6,234 nucleotides of DNA from Clostridiaceae bacterium (lineage in GTDB: Bacteria; Bacillota; Clostridia; Saccharofermentanales; DTU023), in NCBI GenBank assembly GCA_012511735.1, contig JAAZFK010000259.1:1-6234 (forward strand), in the 5' to 3' direction. How positions within the stretch are numbered: position 1 is the stretch's first letter; every line of letters starts with the position of its first letter. Made by a program: the position numbers and the translations under genes. Positions 1-5,072 of this stretch are shown in pieces. The notes beneath the pieces are model-generated. The model was not told the origin of the DNA. It ran no database searches and worked only from the letters and a program-made list of their open reading frames with translations.

Positions 1-167
1 AGCGCCTGGGCAAACCGGCCGGTTCCCACCCCCACCTCCAGACCGCGTCGGAAGGGGGGTGTAACCTGTCGGACCGCTTCAATTTCAGCGGCCAGGATCA
101 GCGGATTTTCTTCGAACCAGGCGTCGTATTCAGCCGCCCTTTGATCGAATAATGCTGTGCTGTCCAT
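1..167 (-). CDS. SAM-dependent class I methyltransferase, N-terminal 55 residues (cut by left edge)
   Basis: The visible part begins MDSTALFDQRAAEYDAWF and reaches the glycine-rich SAM-binding loop LEVGVGTGRF (residues 43-52), with E44, G46, G48 and G50 in the usual E-x-G-x-G-x-G places. An N-terminal FDxxAxxYDxWF segment followed by this loop is typical of small UbiE/type 11-like methyltransferases, which transfer a methyl group from SAM to a small molecule. The acceptor cannot be told, because the substrate-binding part lies outside the window. The ATG at 165-167 is chosen because AAAAGG (minus strand, 176-181) sits 8 bases upstream. The nearby ATG at 172-174 is out of frame and soon hits a stop. 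The gene starts 18 bases after the stop of the large synthase on the same strand, so it is probably co-transcribed and may be a tailoring enzyme for the synthase product (inference). Family call is firm; role is not. Confidence 0.85.
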   Translation of the reverse strand, partial: MDSTALFDQRAAEYDAWFEENPLILAAEIEAVRQVTPPFRRGLEVGVGTGRFAQA

Positions 168-185
168 CCCTCATGCCTTTTCGCT

Positions 186-3100
186 TCAGCTCTTCAGAAG
201 ACCCGGATACTGTGCCATCAAGCGGTGCAAGGTGGCCAGGGCTTCCAGGATCTGCTCCTCGGTGTGTTCACTGGTGACACAGAAGCGGAGCCGTGCTTGC
301 CCTCTTGCCACCGCGGGGAAGACGGCGGGCGGCACAATGATGCCTTCGTCCTCCAGCTGCTTGGACAGCATGAAGGCGATTTCATCCGGACCGATCATGA
401 TGGGCGTAACCGCCGTTTCGGCCGCCAGGCAGGTATCCAGCCCGTAACGGCGCGCCTCATCCAGGAAAATCTTGATGTTGCGGCGCAAACGCTCGATCCG
501 GCTGTTGTCACGATCCATGATCTCAATTCCCTTGAGCACAGCCGCCGCCAGGGGCGGGCTGATGCCGACCGAGAAGACAAAGCCTGGAAGATTGTAGCGC
601 AGATACTCAATCAGGTTATGACTGCCCGCCAGGTAGCCGCCACAAGTCCCGAAACCCTTTGACAGGGTCCCCATGTGGATGTCGATCTCTTTGGGATCGA
701 TTCCGAAATGTTCGTCGACCCCCCGCCCTGTTTCCCCCAGAACCAGCATGGAATGAGCTTCGTCAACCATGAGGAAACAGTCATAGGCTTTTTTGATCCT
801 GACGAATTCGGGCACAGGCGCGACGTCGCCGTCCATGCTGTAAGCGCCCTCGACGATGATCAGAACCTTCTCATAACGGTCTCTTCTGTTTTTCAGAAGT
901 TGTTCCAGAGCCTCGTAATCGTTGTGCGGGAAGGGTCTGGCATCGGCCTGAGCCATCCGGATGCCTTCTGTAATCGAGTTGTGGCTCAGAATATCGTAAA
1001 GAATCAGGTCGCGTTCCCCGCAGAAATTACCGACGAAAGTGACGTTGGTTGAGTGGCCTCCCACCAGGACCAGCGCGTCTTCGGTACCCTTCCAGCGAGC
1101 CAGCGCTTTTTCCAGATCCTGATGAACCGTTTTCTCGCCCGCGATCAAGCGGCTGCCGCTGGCGGAGGTTCCGTACTGCTGAACGGCGTCGATGGCGGCC
1201 TGGTTGACCTCGGGATCACCCGAAAGGCCGACGTAATTGTAAGAGGCAAAGTTGAGCATTTTCCGGTCGCCGATATAGGACACATCCCGCAGGGAAGAAT
1301 CCTGGGCGATGAAATAGGGATTGCCAAACAGGTCGAGTGCCGCGGTCAGCGATTCACGCCGCTCGGCGAAGGCCTTGTACTCAGGTGTTTCCTCAAAGGT
1401 CCGGATGCGAAGCAGATCCGCTGGCGGGTCGGCATCCGCCCCGCGGTCTCCATCAGCGAATTCACCGCGGATTCTCCGGAACACCAGGGCCGCAATATCG
1501 TTGACGGTCAGGTCGCGATCGAAGAGCCGTTCATCGATGGCCAGCCCGAACTTCACTTCCGCGTGCGTCAGCAGGGAGATACTTTGCAAACTGTCCCCGC
1601 CCAGATCCTGGGAGAAATAAGAGGAAGGTTGTACTTGCTCCAATGGCGCATTTAAGAGCTCCGCGATCAGTTCCTGGACTGTCTTCCTCACTTCAAAAAA
1701 GGCGGGGTCCGCGGCAATCTCCGGTGTGCAATAGGAGGAGGCCCGGATTTCTGCTTCGGTCGGCTGCTGGACCGCCGCTTCAGGTTTTCGGGCGGTCAGC
1801 GGGTACTCGGTCAGGGGCCATTCTCCTGCGGCGACCGCTTCAGCGACCGGTCCGCGCCTGACCTTGGCAGAGGCGGACAGATCCAGAGGCTTGTCGGAGA
1901 CGAAGAATTTTTCAATACGCTGATCCAGCGACATGGTCAGATTGATCTCGGCCACGGCCTCGGCCAGGACCAGCGGATCGGCTCCCTCGACCGGCTCAAC
2001 CAGCATGGCGATCCGGTCATAGAAACCGTCGGACAGACCGAAGATTACATAGCGCTGCAAGCCGGGCACGGTCGCGAACGCTCCTTCCAGCTCATCCGGA
2101 TAGAGGTTCTCACCGTTGGCTTTGAGAATAATGTCTTTAACACGCCCGTCCAGGAAGATCCGGTCATCGCAAAAGCGCCCGATATCGCCTGTATGGAACC
2201 ATTCTTCGCGGTCCCGGGCATGGAAGATACCCTTGCGCAGCGTCCCGCAATAAACCACATCTGAGCGGACCGCCAGCTCGCCTCGCTCACAGCCATCATC
2301 CTCCTGGTCCTGCTCATTGCCCATAGGGACCATCTTCAGGGAATCATCGAAGAGGGGCGCCCCAACATTGCCGTCCAGCCGGTCTGCCAACACTTCGTTG
2401 TTGACCACGGAATAGATGCCGATCTCGGTCATGCCGTAGCCGTTGACCAGGTAGTAACCCAATCCGTTCAGGACACGCAGGGTTTCAGGCAGGATATAGC
2501 CGCCTCCGGAAACCGCGATGTAAAGGTCGTTGCCTACCAGTTGCTCGCGGATCATCTGCAGCATACCGGCGACCGGCATGGGCAGTTCCACGCCCGCCTC
2601 TTGATAGGACAAGGACAGTTCGATCATCTTGTCGAAGTCTTCCTCAGAGGTCGAGGTCATCTCAACGAAACGTTTTTTGACCAGTTGAGCCACTCCGTTC
2701 CAAACAGCGGGAATGGCGACAAACTGGGTGACGCCGCTCTCTTTACAGGCCTGAACAATGGATTCGGGTGACGGTTTGGCGGGGATCACCATGGTGTTGC
2801 CAAAAACCTGGGGAAAGAGGAAACAAACGACAAATCCGAAGACGTGATGCCAGGGAATGAAAGCCACAGCCTTTTCCTTGACCCCGTCTCTTGCGAAGCG
2901 ATCGGTGGAAGCCAGCAATTTGCGCAAAATACCGTATTGTTTGGTGATGCCCAGATCGTCATGGACATAGCAGCGCGACAGGCCGGTTGTGCCACTGGTG
3001 CACAGGCAGATATGGCCTCCCCAGCCGGGGAGTTGCGAAGCGGGCGTGGCTCGGTCGGGGCCATTTTGGCGGTCATAGCGTTCACGGGTCGCGGCATCCC

Positions 3101-3587
3101 GCCAATCAGGCATCAAGCTGGAGGCTGACGTAACTGGATAGGGTGTGGCGCGTTCAGGCTCTTCGTCGGTGATCAGCACGACAACCCCTGTTTCCTGAAC
3201 CAGGGTATCCGTCAGTTGATCACTGGCTCTGGCGTCAATCAGAACCGTGGGGTGGCCGGCAGCCATGGCCGCCCAAAAGCAGATGCCAAAGGCGGGACCG
3301 TTCTGCAATTGAATACCGACCCAGCCCCTGCGGCCGGGGTCATCCTCGGCCAGTTGCTGTTCTTTGCCGGCCAGAGCCTTTTGCATTTCCGCTGAACGGA
3401 AATAATCCGTCATCCGCCGGGCGGTCTCATCGATTAGGCCCAGGTATTGACTGTAGGGGATCTTGACCAAGCCGTCCGACGTATGGATCTCAAAAGCGGT
3501 CCCATCGCCCAGTTGCTCCATTAAACGGAACATGCCTTCATAACCTGGAACCTGGTCCAGTTGGTCCAAATATTCTAAAATCTTCAT
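186..3587 (-). CDS. Trifunctional acyl-AMP ligase / acyl carrier protein / PLP-dependent alpha-oxoamine synthase
   Basis: This 1133-residue protein carries three complete domains. Residues 1-590 are an ANL-superfamily acyl-AMP ligase: phosphate loop TSGTTGLSR (197-205), HHVFGF (247-252) as in fatty acid ligases, NGYGMTE (382-388), HTGDIGRF (465-472), GRVKDIIL (481-488), and SASAKVRR (571-578) with K575 as the likely catalytic lysine. Residues 630-705 are a carrier domain with GGDSL; S666 should carry phosphopantetheine. Residues 730-1130 are a fold-type I alpha-oxoamine synthase (BioF/KBL/serine palmitoyltransferase family): NFASYNYVGLSG (779-790), ASGSRLIAG (809-817), PLP-stacking H869, DEAHS with D942 and H945, Schiff-base K977 in GTLSKGFG, and ARLRF near R1099/R1101. 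From the families, a fatty or other acid is adenylated, loaded on the carrier and condensed with an amino acid losing CO2, giving an alpha-aminoketone. No signal peptide or membrane segment is seen, so it is probably cytosolic. The ATG at 3585-3587 follows a strong ribosome site. Acyl chain length and amino acid are unknown. Confidence 0.93.
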   Translation of the reverse strand: MKILEYLDQLDQVPGYEGMFRLMEQLGDGTAFEIHTSDGLVKIPYSQYLGLIDETARRMTDYFRSAEMQKALAGKEQQLAEDDPGRRGWVGIQLQNGPAFGICFWAAMAAGHPTVLIDARASDQLTDTLVQETGVVVLITDEEPERATPYPVTSASSLMPDWRDAATRERYDRQNGPDRATPASQLPGWGGHICLCTSGTTGLSRCYVHDDLGITKQYGILRKLLASTDRFARDGVKEKAVAFIPWHHVFGFVVCFLFPQVFGNTMVIPAKPSPESIVQACKESGVTQFVAIPAVWNGVAQLVKKRFVEMTSTSEEDFDKMIELSLSYQEAGVELPMPVAGMLQMIREQLVGNDLYIAVSGGGYILPETLRVLNGLGYYLVNGYGMTEIGIYSVVNNEVLADRLDGNVGAPLFDDSLKMVPMGNEQDQEDDGCERGELAVRSDVVYCGTLRKGIFHARDREEWFHTGDIGRFCDDRIFLDGRVKDIILKANGENLYPDELEGAFATVPGLQRYVIFGLSDGFYDRIAMLVEPVEGADPLVLAEAVAEINLTMSLDQRIEKFFVSDKPLDLSASAKVRRGPVAEAVAAGEWPLTEYPLTARKPEAAVQQPTEAEIRASSYCTPEIAADPAFFEVRKTVQELIAELLNAPLEQVQPSSYFSQDLGGDSLQSISLLTHAEVKFGLAIDERLFDRDLTVNDIAALVFRRIRGEFADGDRGADADPPADLLRIRTFEETPEYKAFAERRESLTAALDLFGNPYFIAQDSSLRDVSYIGDRKMLNFASYNYVGLSGDPEVNQAAIDAVQQYGTSASGSRLIAGEKTVHQDLEKALARWKGTEDALVLVGGHSTNVTFVGNFCGERDLILYDILSHNSITEGIRMAQADARPFPHNDYEALEQLLKNRRDRYEKVLIIVEGAYSMDGDVAPVPEFVRIKKAYDCFLMVDEAHSMLVLGETGRGVDEHFGIDPKEIDIHMGTLSKGFGTCGGYLAGSHNLIEYLRYNLPGFVFSVGISPPLAAAVLKGIEIMDRDNSRIERLRRNIKIFLDEARRYGLDTCLAAETAVTPIMIGPDEIAFMLSKQLEDEGIIVPPAVFPAVARGQARLRFCVTSEHTEEQILEALATLHRLMAQYPGLLKS

Positions 3588-3591
3588 GTAT

Positions 3592-3599
3592 TCCTCCCT
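3592..3599 (-). promoter_or_regulatory. Strong ribosome binding site of the trifunctional synthase
   Basis: The minus strand reads AGGGAGGA, then 4 bases, then the ATG. The match to the anti-Shine-Dalgarno core is long and the spacing suitable, which fixes the start of the 1133-residue protein. Confidence 0.8.
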
Positions 3600-3618
3600 G
3601 GAAGGGATTTTGGGGAAA

Positions 3619-3659
3619 ACGGTACCACAAAGCCGGGGACCGTCTCCTCCTCAACCCCG
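3619..3659 (-). promoter_or_regulatory. Candidate leader with two mutually exclusive hairpins
   Basis: In minus-strand RNA, ACGGTCCC (3636-3643) can pair with GGTACCGT (3619-3626) with one mismatch and a 9-base loop, followed by a short T run (TTTC, from 3619 downwards). An earlier CGGGG (3655-3659) can instead pair with CCCCG (3634-3638). The two stems share bases 3636-3638, so only one can form at a time, which is the geometry of a transcription attenuator. The T run is short and the stems small, so this may be chance. It lies directly upstream of the synthase ribosome binding site. Confidence 0.25.
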
Positions 3660-3668
3660 TCAAAGTAA

Positions 3669-3697
3669 AGAATAGTATGTCACTTAAATATGAGCAA
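3669..3697 (-). promoter_or_regulatory. Candidate sigma-A type promoter for the synthase-methyltransferase operon
   Basis: On the minus strand, TTGCTC (3692-3697) and TATTCT (3669-3674) are separated by exactly 17 bases in an AT-rich stretch. Matches to the consensus boxes are 3 of 6 and 4 of 6, so the call is weak. Transcription would start near 3662 and give a leader of about 75 bases before the synthase ATG. Confidence 0.3.
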
Positions 3698-3705
3698 GTT
3701 ATAAA
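3677..3705 (+). promoter_or_regulatory. Candidate sigma-A type promoter for the thioesterase operon
   Basis: ATGTCA (3677-3682) and TATAAA (3700-3705) are 17 bases apart, matching the consensus boxes at 4 of 6 and 5 of 6. Transcription would begin near 3712 and give a leader of roughly 145 bases containing the TCCCG repeat cluster. The site overlaps the candidate promoter for the opposite strand. Confidence 0.35.
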
Positions 3706-3720
3706 TAAAGAAGAGGCGGA

Positions 3721-3790
3721 TTCCCGTCATTATCCCGAATTAAATCCACCCGGGAAGATCATTATCCCGCTATTACACCAAGCGGGTATC
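3721..3790. repeat. TCCCG repeat cluster in the divergent intergenic region, possible operator
   Basis: The 11-base sequence TCATTATCCCG occurs at 3727-3737 and again, identically, at 3759-3769. A further TCCCG lies at 3722-3726. Starts of the three TCCCG units (3722, 3733, 3765) are 11 and 32 bases apart, close to one and three helical turns. Inverted copies are present too: TTCCCG (3721-3726) mirrors CGGGAA (3751-3756), and CCCGC (3766-3770) mirrors GCGGG (3782-3786). It sits between the divergent genes, downstream of the candidate plus-strand promoter, where a repressor could bind. The regulator is not in the window. Confidence 0.4.
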
Positions 3791-3857
3791 CGGGGCAGTG
3801 TTAGACTGTTGAATATATATTTGCGCAAGAAAGGCAGGTTGGATCTACCGAACGCTT

Positions 3858-4679
3858 ATGACGACTTCACATCATTCGATTGAGACTTATCAGGTGACCT
3901 TCCAGGATGTTGATCCTTCGGGGCGGATCCATCTGCACCGCCTGATGGATTACGCCCAGGACTGCGACGACCGAAACTGTAAACTCATGGGGATTGACAG
4001 CCAGACCCTGCTCGCCAGGGAAGCGTGCTGGCTCCTGATCGGCAATTCGCTACGCTTTAACGGTCAGTTGCCGATGGCCGGCGAGCAATTGATTGTCGAT
4101 TCCTGGTCCATCAGGCTCGACGGCATTCGTTTCTACAGAGGCAACCGCTACTACCGCAATCAACGGTCGGAAGATTCGCTTTTCGGGACTGGCGTATCGG
4201 AGTGGATCCTGGCCGACGTCCACCAACACCGGCCGCTGAGACCGCCAAAGGTTCTCGACATTGAGTCATTCATTGCCATGAGCGATCCCTCGGCTGACGA
4301 CAGCAAGGAGCTGACCAGGCTCAAGCCGGTCTTGAATCCTCAACTGGCGCCCGTCCGCTTCGAGTATTTAGTCGGTTTAGGCGATATTGATATGAACACA
4401 CACCTGCACAATACCCACTACATCCGGCTCGCCCTCGACGCGGCCGCGCGGCTGCTAGATCTGGATCCGCGCCGGCAGGATTTTTCTTTACAGGCTTTCC
4501 AAATTCATTACAAAGCCGAGATTGATTACGGGGATACCCTGGAGATTATGGCGGATCTCGATTTTGACGATCCTGCCTGGGTTAATATTGAAGGCCGGTT
4601 CGGATCAGGAGCAACCACTTCTTTTCTGGCCCGGCTGCGCGGCAGTCTGATCGACCGCCCCCGACGAGGCTTAGTTTGA
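3858..4679 (+). CDS. Acyl-ACP thioesterase (FatA/FatB-like, double hotdog)
   Basis: Enzymes of this family hydrolyse fatty acyl-ACP to free fatty acid in the cytosol, ending chain growth. The 273-residue length fits bacterial members with two hotdog domains, here about residues 8-140 and 163-265. The first starts with TFQDVDPSGRIHLHRLMDYAQD, the usual DxSGR entry and hotdog helix, split here at residues 14-35. The second holds the catalytic motif DMNTHLHNTHY (178-188), where D178, N180 and H182 match the conserved Asp-Asn-His set, and E221 in HYKAEIDYGD matches the downstream acidic residue. The family often has a second Asn (VNN) where this protein has H184-N185. ATG 3858 is the first possible start after an in-frame stop at 3810-3812, yet its ribosome site is poor (only AGGTTGG about 15 bases upstream). 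It diverges from the fatty-acyl-using synthase, so it may supply that enzyme with free acid (inference). Chain-length preference cannot be read. Confidence 0.9.
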   Translation: MTTSHHSIETYQVTFQDVDPSGRIHLHRLMDYAQDCDDRNCKLMGIDSQTLLAREACWLLIGNSLRFNGQLPMAGEQLIVDSWSIRLDGIRFYRGNRYYRNQRSEDSLFGTGVSEWILADVHQHRPLRPPKVLDIESFIAMSDPSADDSKELTRLKPVLNPQLAPVRFEYLVGLGDIDMNTHLHNTHYIRLALDAAARLLDLDPRRQDFSLQAFQIHYKAEIDYGDTLEIMADLDFDDPAWVNIEGRFGSGATTSFLARLRGSLIDRPRRGLV

Positions 4680-4680
4680 T

Positions 4681-4962
4681 ATGAGAGTCCTGATCATCGA
4701 GACCGTTATTGACCTGCCCTGGAGCCAGTCATTGAAGGAGAAGCGCCGAGTCCGCCAAGGCCTGATCGATCGCCTGGAAAGGCGGCACCGCCTGTCGGTG
4801 AAGGAGATCGATTGCCAGGATGTCTGGAAGACACTCTGCCTCGGCATGGCCGCTGTTGTCCTGACTGAGACCGGCGGCCGTGAGCTTGAAGCCTCCATCC
4901 GTACCACGCTGGAGGAGCACAGCAACGGTGAGATCCGTCAATGGGACGCTGAACTGATCTGA
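4681..4962 (+). CDS. DUF503 / YlxP-like small protein
   Basis: This 93-residue protein has the DUF503 hallmarks: a short beta strand at the N terminus, QSLKEKRRVRQGLIDRL (residues 16-32), VKEIDCQDVWKTLCLGMAAV (40-59), and a C-terminal helix ending in EEHSNGEIRQWDAELI. The length is usual for the family. YlxP-like proteins commonly sit in the nusA-infB-rbfA cluster of Gram-positive bacteria, where a role linked to ribosome maturation has been suggested; the biochemical function is unsettled. Here the ATG lies one base after the thioesterase stop, so the two are almost certainly co-transcribed and probably translationally coupled; GAGG at 4666-4669, inside the thioesterase gene, is the likely ribosome site. 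None of its usual neighbours is visible, so this may be a stand-alone or second copy. Confidence 0.85.
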   Translation: MRVLIIETVIDLPWSQSLKEKRRVRQGLIDRLERRHRLSVKEIDCQDVWKTLCLGMAAVVLTETGGRELEASIRTTLEEHSNGEIRQWDAELI

Positions 4963-4976
4963 CCCTCTCTGTTCTT

Positions 4977-4985
4977 TGTTACAAT
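4977..4985 (+). promoter_or_regulatory. Extended -10 promoter for the MFS transporter
   Basis: TGTTACAAT fits the extended -10 pattern TGnTATAAT with one change. There is no good -35 box at 17 bases; CTGACC (4959-4964) is 15 bases away. Transcription would start near 4992 and give a leader of about 80 bases, so the transporter can be expressed separately from the thioesterase operon. The 110-base gap has no convincing terminator: CGTC-TTTT-GACG (5009-5020) is only a 4-base-pair stem. Confidence 0.45.
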
Positions 4986-5062
4986 AGGGGCATATTCCTG
5001 AGAACTTCCGTCTTTTGACGTATGAGGCGGATGATCCCGGATCCATGAAACGGCGTAAAGTC

Positions 5063-5067
5063 GGAGG
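5063..5067 (+). promoter_or_regulatory. Ribosome binding site of the MFS transporter
   Basis: GGAGG lies 5 bases before the ATG at 5073. It decides this start over the out-of-frame ATG at 5045, which has no such site and opens only a 19-codon frame. Confidence 0.8.
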
Positions 5068-5072
5068 TGTTT

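Noticed and set aside
1053..1655. A 200-codon plus-strand frame opposite the synthase
   Set aside because: It lies wholly antisense to the carrier and oxoamine synthase domains, whose motifs are intact, and its product shows no recognisable domain.
3677..3883. A 68-codon plus-strand frame in the divergent intergenic region
   Set aside because: It has no ribosome binding site, overlaps the thioesterase start by 26 bases, begins inside a candidate promoter, and its product resembles no family I recognise. The repeats within it are better read as regulatory DNA.
5009..5020. CGTC-TTTT-GACG hairpin as a terminator after the DUF503 gene
   Set aside because: The stem is only four base pairs and no T run follows it.
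4729..5046. A 105-codon minus-strand frame opposite the DUF503 gene
   Set aside because: It mirrors the DUF503 coding sequence and crosses the promoter region of the transporter; no family motif is seen.
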